Source: Burkholderiaceae bacterium (GTDB taxonomy: Bacteria > Pseudomonadota > Gammaproteobacteria > Burkholderiales > Burkholderiaceae_C). Taken from it: a DNA stretch of 64,000 nt. A program made the translations under genes and the position numbers. The notes beneath the pieces are model-generated. The model had not been told where the DNA came from, made no database searches, and was given only the letters and a program-made list of their open reading frames with translations. The stretch covers positions 1-64,000 of the forward strand of contig JAEUOU010000010.1 in the NCBI GenBank assembly GCA_016790575.1, read 5' to 3'. Positions within the stretch are counted from its first letter, which is position 1; every line of letters starts with the position of its first letter. Below, one piece after another: positions 1 through 9,282 of the stretch.

Positions 1-112
1 CCATGCCGAGGGCGAGCATCACCATGTAGAAGCTGCCGCTGGCGAGCTCGGCGGCGACGAGCAGCCCGGCGCCGATCCACCACCACGTGGCCGCGCCCGC
101 GTCCATCATCAT
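1..112 (-). CDS. NfeD-like membrane protein, N-terminal fragment
   Basis: Read on the minus strand, 37 codons are open from three consecutive ATG codons (112, 109, 106) to the window edge. The visible protein is short and strongly hydrophobic, with WWWIGAGLLVAAELA followed by SGSFYMVMLALG. That pattern is typical of the first membrane segment of NfeD-family proteins, which partner stomatin/prohibitin-like membrane proteins. The rest of the gene lies outside the window, so neither the C-terminal OB domain nor a partner gene can be checked. The choice among the three ATGs is open, as there is no clear ribosome-binding site. The family call rests on the N-terminus alone. Confidence 0.55.
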   Translation of the reverse strand, partial: MMMDAGAATWWWIGAGLLVAAELASGSFYMVMLALGM

Positions 113-216
113 GCCTGCCCGGTGTCCATGGCGGCAGTTTAGGCCAGTGGCGGCGCTGCGAGTGGGTTTGTGTCACGCGCGGCCCTACACTTCGCGCGTC
201 GTTCCGGGGCCCGGCC

Positions 217-2490
217 ATGCAGCATTTCAGTTTTCCGATCGTCATCATCGACGAGGACTTCCGCTCCGAGAACACCTCGGGACTGGGGATACGCGCGCTC
301 GCCGACGCGATCGTGAAGGAGGGTTTCGAAGTCCTGGGCAATACCAGCTACGGCGACCTGAGCCAGTTCGCGCAGCAGCAAAGCCGCGCGAGCGCCTTTA
401 TCCTCTCCATCGACGACGAGGAGTTCACGCCCGGCCCCGAGCTCGACCCGGCGGTGCTCAACCTGCGCAAGTTCATCCAGGAGATCCGGCGCAAGAACGC
501 CGACATCCCGATCTACCTGTACGGCGAGACGCGGACGTCGCAGCACGTCCCGAACGACATCCTGCGCGAGCTGCACGGCTTCATCCACATGTTCGAGGAC
601 ACGCCGGAGTTCGTGTCGCGCCACATCATCCGCGAGGCCAAGAGTTACCTGGAGGGCATCCAGCCGCCGTTCTTCAAGGCGCTACTCGACTACGCCGAGG
701 ACGGCTCGTATTCATGGCACTGCCCGGGCCACTCGGGTGGTGTGGCCTTTCTGAAGAGCCCGATCGGGCAGATGTACCACCAGTTCTACGGCGAGAACAT
801 GCTGCGCGCCGACGTGTGCAACGCGGTGGAAGAGCTCGGCCAGCTGCTGGACCACAACGGGGCGATTGGCGAGAGCGAGCGCAACGCCGCGCGCATCTTC
901 AATGCCGACCATTGCTTCTTCGTGACCAACGGCACGTCCACCTCCAACAAGATGGTGTGGCACCACACGGTGGCGCCGGGTGACGTGGTGGTGGTGGACC
1001 GCAACTGCCACAAGTCCAACCTGCACGCCATCATCATGACCGGGGCGATCCCGGTGTTCCTCAAGCCCACGCGCAACCACTACGGCATCATCGGCCCGAT
1101 CCCGCAGAGCGAGTTCGAGCCGGCGGCCATCAAAGCCAAGATCCGCGCCAACCCGCTGCTCAAGGGCGTGGATCCGGAGTCCGTGCGTCCGCGCATCCTG
1201 ACGCTGACGCAGTCCACCTACGACGGCGTGCTCTACAACACCGAAACTATCAAAGGCATGGTGGACGGCTACGTGGACAACCTGCACTTCGACGAGGCCT
1301 GGCTGCCGCACGCGGCCTTCCACCCGTTCTACGGGCCCTACCACGCGATGGGCAAGAAACGTGCGCGGCCCATGGACACCATGGTGTATTCCACCCAGTC
1401 CATTCACAAGCTGCTGGCGGGCATCAGCCAGGCCAGCCATGTGCTGGTGCAGGATTCTCAGAACCACCGGCTCGACCGCGCCTTGTTCAACGAGGCCTAT
1501 CTGATGCACACCTCGACCTCGCCGCAGTACAGCATCATCGCCAGCTGCGACGTCGCTGCCGCCATGATGGAGCCGCCCGGCGGCACCGCGATGGTGGAGG
1601 AGAGCATCCTGGAGGCGCTGGATTTCCGCCGCGCCATGCGCAAGGTGGACGAGGAATACGGCAGCGACTGGTGGTTCAAGGTCTGGGGCCCGGACGCGCT
1701 GGTGGACGAGGGCATCGGCCGGGCCGACGACTGGATCATCCGCGGCGACCGGCGCGGCCGCAAGGGCAGCCAGTGGCACGGCTTCGGCAAGCTGGCCGAC
1801 GGCTTCAACATGCTGGACCCGATCAAGGCCACCATTGTCACGCCGGGGCTGAACCTGAACGGCACGTTCGAGAAGACCGGCATCCCGGCCTCCATCGTCA
1901 CCAAGTTCCTCGCCGAGCACGGGGTGGTGGTGGAGAAGACCGGCCTCTACAGCTTCTTCATCATGTTCACCATCGGCATCACCAAGGGCCGCTGGAACAC
2001 GCTGCTGACGGCGCTGCAGCAGTTCAAGGACGACTACGACAAGAACCAGTCCATGTGGCGCATCATGCCGGAGTTCTGCCAGAAGTTCCCCCGCTACGAG
2101 CGCATGGGCCTGCGCGACCTGTGCCAGCATGTGCACCAGATGTACGCCCGCTACGACATTGCGCGCCTGACCACCGAGATGTACCTGTCCGAGCTGGCGC
2201 CGGCCATGAAACCGGCCGATGCCTATGCGTACATCGCCCACCGCAAGACCGAGCGGGTCGAGATCGACCATCTGGAAGGCCGCGTCACGGTGGGCCTGGT
2301 GACGCCGTACCCGCCGGGTATTCCGCTGCTGATCCCGGGCGAAGTGTTCAACCGCAAGATCGTCGATTACCTGAAATTCTCGCGCGAGTTCAACCGCCAG
2401 TGCCCGGGCTTCGAGTCCGATATTCACGGTCTGGTCGAAGAGCGCGGGCCGGACGGGTCCAGGCGGTACTTTGCCGATTGTGTGCGCTGA
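217..2490 (+). CDS. Arg/Lys/Orn decarboxylase, PLP-dependent, inducible-type fold
   Basis: 757-residue protein of the large bacterial basic amino-acid decarboxylase family (AdiA/LdcI/SpeF fold type I). It has an N-terminal wing domain (about 1-130, starting FPIVIIDEDFRSEN), a central PLP domain with the Schiff-base motif S-T-Q-S-I-H-K (Lys398) and a C-terminal domain ending near residue 757. The reaction is decarboxylation of arginine, lysine or ornithine to a diamine or agmatine, consuming a proton; in enterobacteria such enzymes serve acid resistance. The sequence does not settle the substrate. No antiporter gene sits beside it, so a polyamine role is as likely as acid resistance. The ATG at 217 has a poor ribosome-binding site but matches the expected family N-terminus. 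Length equals the usual 710-760. Confidence 0.9.
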   Translation: MQHFSFPIVIIDEDFRSENTSGLGIRALADAIVKEGFEVLGNTSYGDLSQFAQQQSRASAFILSIDDEEFTPGPELDPAVLNLRKFIQEIRRKNADIPIYLYGETRTSQHVPNDILRELHGFIHMFEDTPEFVSRHIIREAKSYLEGIQPPFFKALLDYAEDGSYSWHCPGHSGGVAFLKSPIGQMYHQFYGENMLRADVCNAVEELGQLLDHNGAIGESERNAARIFNADHCFFVTNGTSTSNKMVWHHTVAPGDVVVVDRNCHKSNLHAIIMTGAIPVFLKPTRNHYGIIGPIPQSEFEPAAIKAKIRANPLLKGVDPESVRPRILTLTQSTYDGVLYNTETIKGMVDGYVDNLHFDEAWLPHAAFHPFYGPYHAMGKKRARPMDTMVYSTQSIHKLLAGISQASHVLVQDSQNHRLDRALFNEAYLMHTSTSPQYSIIASCDVAAAMMEPPGGTAMVEESILEALDFRRAMRKVDEEYGSDWWFKVWGPDALVDEGIGRADDWIIRGDRRGRKGSQWHGFGKLADGFNMLDPIKATIVTPGLNLNGTFEKTGIPASIVTKFLAEHGVVVEKTGLYSFFIMFTIGITKGRWNTLLTALQQFKDDYDKNQSMWRIMPEFCQKFPRYERMGLRDLCQHVHQMYARYDIARLTTEMYLSELAPAMKPADAYAYIAHRKTERVEIDHLEGRVTVGLVTPYPPGIPLLIPGEVFNRKIVDYLKFSREFNRQCPGFESDIHGLVEERGPDGSRRYFADCVR

Positions 2491-2538
2491 CGGTCTGCTC
2501 CGGTTCGGGCGGGTCAGGCGTCAGTCGCGGACTTGCAT

Positions 2539-3417
2539 CTACAGCAGGGCAGCCGGGCGCAGATAGTTGGCAAAGCGTGGCACCCCCGATTCCGTCGTGC
2601 CGCGGTAACGGAAAGTGATCCAGCTGCCCACGGGTGGCGGGTTGGTGCGCTGAGCGTCCGTCAGACCGGTACCGATGCGGAAGGAAACCCCTTCGGCGGT
2701 ACGAACCTGAAGAGCGCCGATGCGCCCGGCATGGCGGCCACGGCCCGGCAGGTGGCCGATCACCTCGGCTTCCGCATCGGTCGAGGTCTTGAGTTTGCGC
2801 AGGTCATCGCTGCGTCCCGGGCGGTAGTGACCATCGCCGTGGTGCAGCATCAGACCTTCTCCACCCTGCGCTACCAGTTCGTTCAGGCGGGATTGCAAGG
2901 TCTTTGTGTCCGCCAGCAGCTCGTGGGGCGCGGCCTGGACCCAGCGTTGTCCCAGCCCGGAGGTCAGGCGGGCACAGGCCGCCAGGCGTTCGTGGAAGGG
3001 GCCCCCATGGGCAGGCAGATCAAAAACCATGTAGCGGACGCCGTGCCATGCGGTGTCAACCGCCCGGCGTTGCCGGATCGTTCCTGCGGTCTGCTCGAAA
3101 CGCCCTCTGCCGCACCACAGTTCACCGTCGAGCGGGGTTTCGGGCCAGTTGGCGGTAAACCAGTCGGGAACGGCAATCGGGTTGCCCAGGCGGGTCAGAA
3201 GACTGCGGCCATCCCACCAGGCTCGTACCCCGTCATATTTTTCACTGACCCACCAGCCAAGCGGACTGGCCTTGTCGGACCACTCTTTGGCATGCATCAT
3301 TGCCGGTTGTGTTGCTGAAGTGGAAGCGCGGGCATGTGAGTGGGTCGCGGCAATCCCGACCAATGTCAAGGCCATTCGCCTGGAACACGGTAGGAAATAA
3401 TCCGAAAAAGATAGCAT
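2539..3417 (-). CDS. Periplasmic ATP-dependent DNA ligase (LigE type)
   Basis: Minimal ATP-dependent DNA ligase of about 292 residues. The nucleotidyltransferase motifs are in order: motif I E-K-Y-D-G-V-R (adenylated Lys about 60), motif III D-G-E-L-W, IIIa V-F-D-L-P, motif IV G-G-E-G-L-M-L and motif V R-K-L-K, then a short OB domain. The N-terminus, MLSFSDYFLPCSRR then MALTLVGIAA and THSHARA, looks like a signal peptide, matching the LigE group of Proteobacteria that act in the periplasm, possibly on imported DNA. The ATG at 3417 and an AAAAAGG ribosome-binding site 7 bp upstream both lie inside dispersed repeat copy 1, so the present start may have been supplied by the repeat. A shorter start at 3375 is possible. 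Confidence 0.85.
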   Translation of the reverse strand: MLSFSDYFLPCSRRMALTLVGIAATHSHARASTSATQPAMMHAKEWSDKASPLGWWVSEKYDGVRAWWDGRSLLTRLGNPIAVPDWFTANWPETPLDGELWCGRGRFEQTAGTIRQRRAVDTAWHGVRYMVFDLPAHGGPFHERLAACARLTSGLGQRWVQAAPHELLADTKTLQSRLNELVAQGGEGLMLHHGDGHYRPGRSDDLRKLKTSTDAEAEVIGHLPGRGRHAGRIGALQVRTAEGVSFRIGTGLTDAQRTNPPPVGSWITFRYRGTTESGVPRFANYLRPAALL

Positions 3418-3472
3418 CAATCGACCTTTTTGCGCTGGGTATTGATCATTTTTGCTTGAAATCCGTCGAAAA
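3411..3472 (+). repeat. Dispersed repeat copy 1
   Basis: Full copy of the ATAGC...GACCTTTTTGCGCTGGGTATT repeat, extending through TTTTGCTTGAAATCCGTCG. The frame beginning at ATAGC is open and reads I-A-S-I-D-L-F-A-L-G-I. It sits between the ligase (minus strand) and yejA, pointing away from the ligase, and its reverse complement forms the ligase translation start. Confidence 0.85.
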
Positions 3473-3595
3473 ACCTCGTCACCCCGGTGCCTGCAGGCCG
3501 TAACGGACGGTCAGGGCGCTGCCGTAAGGCACGCGGCCGAAAGCGGCGATTCTCGCGTACCTGTGGGTTGAAGAAAAATCGGCCAGAATTGGCGC

Positions 3596-5416
3596 ATGCG
3601 GATTGTGCTGTTATGGCTGTCGGGATGCCTGTGTCTGCCAGTGTGGGCTGCGCATGCGTACGCGCAGTTCGGTGATATCAAGTATCCGGCTGGTTTCCCC
3701 CACTTTGACTATGTGAATGTGAATGCGCCGCGTGGCGGGGAAATTCGGCTGGTGCCGCCGACGCGACTGTCCAACTTCGACAAGTACAACCCGTTTACCC
3801 TCAAAGGCAGCGCGCCTCCGGGCCTCGGTGCGCTGGTTTTCGAGACTTTGCTGACGGGCAATTTCGAGGAGCCCACGACGGCCTACGGCCTGCTGGCCGA
3901 GGATGTGGCGGTGGCTGCCGATCAACTTTCGGTCGTTTTTCGCCTGAACCCTCTGGCGCGGTTTCACAATGGGGACCCGGTCCTGGCAGCTGACGTCAAA
4001 CATTCGTTCGATCGCCTCACGAGCAAAGAGGCTGCCCCACAATACCGGACCTATTTCGGCGATGTGCGGGCGGTTACGGTGCTCGGTGAACGTTCCGTCC
4101 GGTTTGATTTCGTCCGAGCGAATGCCGAACTGCCTCTTATTGCCGGCAGTCTGCCGGTGTTCAGCCGGCAATGGGGCCGTGTCGATGGTCGAGCGAAACC
4201 GTTCGACCAGATCGTTACCGACATGCCGATCGGTAGCGGCCCTTACCGGATCGGCAAGGTGAACTTCGGCAGGGACATTTCGTACGAGCGGGACCCTTCC
4301 TACTGGGGCCGCGAGCTGAACGTTCGCCGCGGGCAGTTCAATTTCGACCGCGTCACTTACAAGATCTACAAAGACAACACCGCACAGCTGGAGGCATTCA
4401 AGGCGGGCGAGTTCGACTACATCCAGGCCTTCATTGCCCGCGAGTGGGCGCGTGCCTATACCGGCAAGGCGTTCGATTCTGGACGGCTGATCAAGAAGGA
4501 GCTGGCCCACGGCAATGCCGGGGACTTCCAGGGCTTCCAATTCAATTTGCGCCGACCCAAGTTCGCGGATCCGCGGGTGCGCGAGGCGATTGGTCTGGCA
4601 ATGGATTACGAATGGATGAACCGTCAGCTGTTCTATGGTGCCTATGCCCGGGTTCGCGGCTACTTCGTGGGCAGCGATTTCGAGGCCAAAGGTTTACCCG
4701 GGCCCGACGAGCTGTTGCTGCTGGAGCCTTTGCGCGCGAAACTGCCCCCGGCAGTCTTCACGGACCCGGTGCCGATGCCACCGGTCAGTCATCTCGACCC
4801 GAGCCAAGGTCCTACGCTGCGCGACAACCTGCGACGGGCACGGGATCTGCTGCAACAGGCGGGATGGACCTACCGGAACGGCGCCTTGCGCAACGCAGCG
4901 GGCGACGCGTTCACGATCGAGTTCCTCGACAACTCCGGCTCCATGGGCCGAGTCGTCACGCCGTTTGCCCGTAACCTGGAAAAGCTGGGGATTACGGTTC
5001 AGACCAAGGTCATCGACTTTGCGATCTTGCAAAAGCGCCTTGATGTCTTTGATTTCGAGGTCATCAGCAGTCGTTCGGTGGGCAGCGAAGCACCGGGTGT
5101 CGAACTGCTGGACCGTTTTGGCTCGAAGGCGGCCGAAATCGAAGGGTCGGGCAATGTGACGGGCCTGAAAGATCCGGCCGTTGATGCGCTGTTGCAGCGC
5201 GTGGTTTCCGCACGCAGCCGCCCCGAGTTGGTAAGCGCTCTCCGGGCGTTAGACCGGGTATTGCGCTTCGGGCACTACGTGGTGCCACATTGGTACAGCA
5301 GCGTTCATCGCGTTGCGTGGCGCGCTGGCCTTTTCGAGCGGCCAACGGTAACGCCCCGTTTTTACCAGCCTGAAGCCTGGATCATTGCCACCTGGTGGTC
5401 GGCTTCGCGGCGCTGA
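3596..5416 (+). CDS. yejA: Oligopeptide ABC transporter, periplasmic binding protein YejA
   Basis: 606-residue family 5 extracellular solute-binding protein. A signal peptide (MRIVLLWLSGCLCLPVWA, cleavage near AHAYA) is followed by a mature start of the YejA type with FPHFDYVNVNAPRGG. This is the substrate receptor of the YejABEF importer, which in enterobacteria takes up oligopeptides and the peptide antibiotic microcin C. It is the first gene of a tight four-gene operon; the stop lies 6 bp before yejB. The 175 bp upstream hold repeat copy 1 and presumably the promoter. Length matches YejA (about 600). Which peptides it binds cannot be read from the sequence. Confidence 0.93.
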   Translation: MRIVLLWLSGCLCLPVWAAHAYAQFGDIKYPAGFPHFDYVNVNAPRGGEIRLVPPTRLSNFDKYNPFTLKGSAPPGLGALVFETLLTGNFEEPTTAYGLLAEDVAVAADQLSVVFRLNPLARFHNGDPVLAADVKHSFDRLTSKEAAPQYRTYFGDVRAVTVLGERSVRFDFVRANAELPLIAGSLPVFSRQWGRVDGRAKPFDQIVTDMPIGSGPYRIGKVNFGRDISYERDPSYWGRELNVRRGQFNFDRVTYKIYKDNTAQLEAFKAGEFDYIQAFIAREWARAYTGKAFDSGRLIKKELAHGNAGDFQGFQFNLRRPKFADPRVREAIGLAMDYEWMNRQLFYGAYARVRGYFVGSDFEAKGLPGPDELLLLEPLRAKLPPAVFTDPVPMPPVSHLDPSQGPTLRDNLRRARDLLQQAGWTYRNGALRNAAGDAFTIEFLDNSGSMGRVVTPFARNLEKLGITVQTKVIDFAILQKRLDVFDFEVISSRSVGSEAPGVELLDRFGSKAAEIEGSGNVTGLKDPAVDALLQRVVSARSRPELVSALRALDRVLRFGHYVVPHWYSSVHRVAWRAGLFERPTVTPRFYQPEAWIIATWWSASRR

Positions 5417-5422
5417 CGGAAT

Positions 5423-6457
5423 ATGGCACTCTACATTCTCAAGCGCGTTTTGCTGATGATCCCGACGCTGTTCGGCGTGTTGTTGCTGACCTTTGTTGTC
5501 ATTCAGTTCGTTCCCGGTGGTCCGGTAGAGCAGATGGTCTCGCAGCTGCAAGGGCGAGATACCGGTGGCGAGGGCGCGGCAGTGACGGGTGCCGGCTACC
5601 GGGGGCGTCAGGGTGTCGATGCAGCCCGTATCGCGGAGATTCGCCAGCTCTATGGGTTTGACAAGCCGGCGCCAGAGCGCTTTTGGCAGATGTTGAACCA
5701 GTTTGTTCGGTTTGACCTCGGCAAGAGCTTCTTCTACCCCAAAGATGTCTGGAGCCTGGTGAAAGAGAAGCTGCCTGTTTCGATCAGTCTTGGTTTGTGG
5801 ACGTTTTTTCTCAGTTATCTGATATCGATCCCGCTTGGCATTGCCAAGGCCGTGCGGGCTGGCACGCGGTTTGATCGGGTGACCAGCCTGATCGTGCTGG
5901 TTGGTTACGCGATACCGGGTTTCGTGCTCGGTGTGGCCTTGCTGGTCATCTTCGGCGGCCAATTGCAGTGGTTTCCTCTGCGGGGGCTGACTTCAAGCAA
6001 CTGGGACCAGTTATCGCTGGGAGCCAAGGTGGTCGACTATCTGTGGCATATCACGCTGCCTGTGACAGCCAGCGTTCTGGGTGCATTCGCCGTGACGACC
6101 ATGCTGACCAAGAACGCCTTTCTCGAAGAAATTCGCAAGCAGTACGTTCTGACCGCCCGGGCAAAAGGGCTTGATGAGCGCCGGGTGTTGTGGAAGCATG
6201 TGATGCGCAATGCGCTGATTCCGATCGTGACGGGGTTTCCCGCCGCTTTCGTCGGAGCGTTCTTTTCCGGATCTCTGCTGATCGAGACGCTGTTTTCGCT
6301 GGATGGCCTGGGCCTGTTGTCCTATGAATCGGTCATGCGCCGCGATTACCCCGTTGTCATGGGAACCTTGTATCTGTTCACATTGATCGGTCTGGTAACC
6401 AAACTGATCAGCGATCTGTGTTACGTGTGGGTGGACCCCCGGGTGAAGTTCGACTGA
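5423..6457 (+). CDS. yejB: Oligopeptide ABC transporter permease YejB
   Basis: 344-residue inner-membrane permease of the DppB/OppB class. It opens with the membrane segment MALYILKRVLLMIPTLFGV, and near residues 240-265 carries the EAA-type coupling loop (E-E-I-R-K-Q-Y then T-A-R-A-K-G-L) that contacts the ATPase. It forms the translocation channel with YejE. Its TGA stop (6455-6457) overlaps the yejE ATG by one base, indicating translational coupling. Length is close to the usual 360. Confidence 0.93.
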   Translation: MALYILKRVLLMIPTLFGVLLLTFVVIQFVPGGPVEQMVSQLQGRDTGGEGAAVTGAGYRGRQGVDAARIAEIRQLYGFDKPAPERFWQMLNQFVRFDLGKSFFYPKDVWSLVKEKLPVSISLGLWTFFLSYLISIPLGIAKAVRAGTRFDRVTSLIVLVGYAIPGFVLGVALLVIFGGQLQWFPLRGLTSSNWDQLSLGAKVVDYLWHITLPVTASVLGAFAVTTMLTKNAFLEEIRKQYVLTARAKGLDERRVLWKHVMRNALIPIVTGFPAAFVGAFFSGSLLIETLFSLDGLGLLSYESVMRRDYPVVMGTLYLFTLIGLVTKLISDLCYVWVDPRVKFD

Positions 6458-7491
6458 TGGGTGCTGCACCGTTATCCCCGAGTCGGCGCGCCTGGCAGCG
6501 ATTTCGACGCAACCGGCTGGGCTTTTGGAGCCTGGTGTTGTTTGTTGCGCTGTTTGTGCTGAGTTTGTTTGCCGAACTGGTGTCAAATGACAAACCCATC
6601 GTCGTTCGCTATGAAGGACAGTGGGTGTTGCCGATTCTGAGCGCCTATCCGGAGACCCGGTTCGGCGGTGATTTCGACACACCGACCGATTACCTCGATC
6701 CGTTTATCCGGCAACAACTGGAAAAGCCGGGAAACTGGGCGCTTTTTCCGGTCAACCGCTACCACCATTCGACGCTGAACTATTTTGCCTCGCAGCCCAA
6801 CCCCGCGCCACCGTCGTCCGAGAACTGGCTGGGGACGGATGATCGGGGCCGGGATGTGCTGGCGCGCCTGCTCTACGGATTTCGCCTCTCGGTCCTGTTT
6901 GCGTTGGCGTTGACGGTCATCGGAACCGTGCTGGGAATTCTCACTGGTGCACTGCAAGGATATTTCGGTGGTCGAACCGACCTTGCCTTTCAACGGTTCA
7001 TCGAAATCTGGGGCTCTATGCCGGAGTTGTATCTGCTGATCATTTTTGCGGCGGTTTTCGACCCCAGCATGGGTTTGTTGCTGGTGCTGTTGAGCCTGTT
7101 TGGCTGGATGGGTTTGAGTGACTATGTGCGGGCGGAGTTCTTGCGCAACAGGCAGCTTGACTACGTTCGTGCAGCCCGTGCCCTGGGCCTTGGCCATGGA
7201 CAGATCATCTGGCGGCATGTTCTGCCCAACAGCATGACCCCAGTCGTCACCTTCTTGCCGTTTCGCATGAGTGGCGCGATCCTGGCGCTGACTTCGCTGG
7301 ACTTTCTCGGGCTCGGTGTTCCACCCGGTACGCCTTCTTTGGGCGAGTTGCTGTCGCAAGGCAAGAACAACATTGATGCCTGGTGGATCTCTCTTTCCAC
7401 CTTTGTGGTCCTGGTCGTAACCCTGATGCTTCTGACTTTCATGGGTGATGCGTTGCGCGATGCCCTGGACCCACGGAAGGCCGTGGAATGA
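6457..7491 (+). CDS. yejE: Oligopeptide ABC transporter permease YejE
   Basis: 344-residue permease of the DppC/OppC class. It has an N-terminal OppC-type segment (SPSRRAWQRFRRNRLGFWSL plus a membrane helix), a long periplasmic loop and the membrane domain with its coupling motif near D-Y-V-R-A-A-R-A-L-G. The start was set at the ATG overlapping the yejB stop (TGATG) rather than 13 codons upstream, because the upstream extension lies within yejB. It pairs with YejB to form the pore. Its stop overlaps the yejF start (ATGA). Confidence 0.93.
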   Translation: MGAAPLSPSRRAWQRFRRNRLGFWSLVLFVALFVLSLFAELVSNDKPIVVRYEGQWVLPILSAYPETRFGGDFDTPTDYLDPFIRQQLEKPGNWALFPVNRYHHSTLNYFASQPNPAPPSSENWLGTDDRGRDVLARLLYGFRLSVLFALALTVIGTVLGILTGALQGYFGGRTDLAFQRFIEIWGSMPELYLLIIFAAVFDPSMGLLLVLLSLFGWMGLSDYVRAEFLRNRQLDYVRAARALGLGHGQIIWRHVLPNSMTPVVTFLPFRMSGAILALTSLDFLGLGVPPGTPSLGELLSQGKNNIDAWWISLSTFVVLVVTLMLLTFMGDALRDALDPRKAVE

Positions 7492-9113
7492 TTGCATCGC
7501 AGCCGCCGCAGACGCCATCGGCGCCCCTGCTCACGGTCCACAATCTCAGGGTCTCATTTGCTTCGACCGAAGTCGTCCGAGGGGTCAGCTTCTCGATCGC
7601 GTGTGGGGAGCGCATTGCCCTTGTGGGCGAGTCGGGCTCGGGAAAGACGGTGACGGCGCTGGCCTTGTTGCGGCTCGTGCCCCAGGCGAACGTGTCCGGT
7701 AACGTGTATTTCGCCGAGCGGTCGTTGTTGGACCTCGATGATGCGGCGTTGCGCGCAATCCGCGGCAACGAGATCGGTTTCGTATTTCAGGAGCCCATGA
7801 CCGCGCTCAACCCGCTCTTCACCGTCGGCGACCAGATCGCCGAAGTCCTGGAGTTGAAGTGTGGTCAGAGCCGGCAACAGGCAACGCAAGGTGCGGTCGC
7901 CCTGCTTGAGCAAACCGGCATCGCCGAACCAGAACGCCGCGCGCGAGCCTATCCGCACCAGTTGTCGGGAGGGCAGCGGCAACGGGCCATGATTGCCATG
8001 GCATTGGCGGCGCGCCCTCGACTGTTGATTGCGGACGAGCCGACAACCGCGCTTGATGCGACGGTGCGGAGTCAAATTCTGCAACTGCTGGCCGATTTGC
8101 AGCGGCAAATGGGAATGGCCATTCTTCTCATCAGTCACGATCTCAATCTGGTGCGACGGTTTGCCGATCGTGTGGTTGTCATGGAGTCGGGTGAGGTTGT
8201 CGAGGAAGGGCCGGTGGATCAAGTCCTCAGCGCGCCACAAAATGCCTACACGCGCCAACTTGTCGACAGCCGGCCGGGGCGCCGACCTGAATACGAAACC
8301 CCAGCAACTGCTGGACAGAAGCCGTGCCTCTCGGCGACAGACTTGCGTGTGCACTACCCCATCCCGCTCGGTGGCTTCCAGGGGTGGTTTCGAAAAGGGC
8401 GTTTCACTGCGCTGCATTCTGCGAGTTTTGCGCTTGAAGAGGGTCGCACCTTAGGGGTAATCGGGGAGTCGGGTTCAGGAAAATCCACATTGGCGCTGGC
8501 CGTGCTGGGTCTTCAGCCGTTTTCCGGAAGCGTTATGGTTTGTGGCCAAGCCTGGCGGAGCAATCTGTCACAGGATCGCAGCCTTCGGCGAATCATTCAG
8601 GTGGTGTTTCAGGATCCGGTTTCTTCGCTGTCTCCGCGAATGACGTTAGAGGAAATCGTTGGCGAGGGCTTGCGATTGCATGCGCCCGAGCTGGCGCCTG
8701 ACGAGCGACGGCGGCGCGTGATGGCCATGCTGTCGGACGTAGGATTGCCGATGACAGAGCCCGCTGGATTGCGGCGGTATCCCCATGAATTCTCCGGTGG
8801 CCAGCGACAGCGGATCGCCATCGCCCGTGCCTTGATCGTCGAGCCGAAAGTGCTGGTTCTGGATGAGCCGACCAGCGCACTGGATATGACCGTCCAGCGA
8901 CAGGTCATTGATCTGTTGCAGCGTCTTCAGGCCGAGAGAGGGCTTGCTTACCTGCTGATTACCCACGATGTGGATGTCGTCCGGGCCATGGCACATGACG
9001 TCGTTGTGCTGAAAGACGGCAAGGTTGTCGAAATCGGCCCCGCCGATCGGGTACTTTCCGCGCCCGCTGACCCCTACACGCAGGCTCTGGTCTCGGCGTC
9101 CGGCTCTCTCTGA
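7488..9113 (+). CDS. yejF: Oligopeptide ABC transporter, double ATPase YejF
   Basis: 541-residue protein with two complete ABC ATPase domains in one chain. The first has Walker A G-E-S-G-S-G-K-T at 47-54 and signature L-S-G-G-Q-R-Q-R. The second has Walker A G-E-S-G-S-G-K-S near residue 325 and signature F-S-G-G-Q-R-Q-R. Each has a Walker B ending D-E-P-T. It powers the YejBE channel. Both nucleotide sites look intact. The start overlaps the yejE stop by 4 bases (ATGA). It is the last gene of the operon; two hairpins follow in the gap before rimP. Confidence 0.94.
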   Translation: MIASQPPQTPSAPLLTVHNLRVSFASTEVVRGVSFSIACGERIALVGESGSGKTVTALALLRLVPQANVSGNVYFAERSLLDLDDAALRAIRGNEIGFVFQEPMTALNPLFTVGDQIAEVLELKCGQSRQQATQGAVALLEQTGIAEPERRARAYPHQLSGGQRQRAMIAMALAARPRLLIADEPTTALDATVRSQILQLLADLQRQMGMAILLISHDLNLVRRFADRVVVMESGEVVEEGPVDQVLSAPQNAYTRQLVDSRPGRRPEYETPATAGQKPCLSATDLRVHYPIPLGGFQGWFRKGRFTALHSASFALEEGRTLGVIGESGSGKSTLALAVLGLQPFSGSVMVCGQAWRSNLSQDRSLRRIIQVVFQDPVSSLSPRMTLEEIVGEGLRLHAPELAPDERRRRVMAMLSDVGLPMTEPAGLRRYPHEFSGGQRQRIAIARALIVEPKVLVLDEPTSALDMTVQRQVIDLLQRLQAERGLAYLLITHDVDVVRAMAHDVVVLKDGKVVEIGPADRVLSAPADPYTQALVSASGSL

Positions 9114-9151
9114 CCCCTTGGCGCTTTGGCCGGAGTCAGGTCCGAGATCGA

Positions 9152-9171
9152 GTCAGAAACCCTTTTCTGAC
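9152..9171 (+). other. Hairpin downstream of yejF
   Basis: Perfect 8-bp inverted repeat GTCAGAAA / TTTCTGAC with a 4-base loop, 38 bp after the yejF stop. It has no immediate T-run, so it may be an mRNA 3'-end stabiliser or part of a leader structure rather than a terminator. Confidence 0.45.
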
Positions 9172-9206
9172 GGGCATTTTCAGATTACAATTGATGATTG
9201 ACGACC

Positions 9207-9239
9207 AAACGGGCGGAAATTCACCGCCCGTTTCTTTTT
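9207..9239 (+). terminator. Rho-independent terminator between yejF and rimP
   Basis: 10-bp stem AAACGGGCGG / CCGCCCGTTT with a 7-base loop, followed by CTTTTT. It most simply ends the yej operon. A -10-like TACAAT lies just upstream at 9186-9191; if that promoter is used, the hairpin would sit in the rimP leader and act as an attenuator. Confidence 0.75.
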
Positions 9240-9282
9240 GGTCGGGCCGTTTATATCGTCAGATGGGGGTTTTATTTCGGGC

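Noticed and set aside
712-2427. 571-codon minus-strand frame opposite the decarboxylase
   Set aside because: Composition-driven antisense frame with no recognisable domain.
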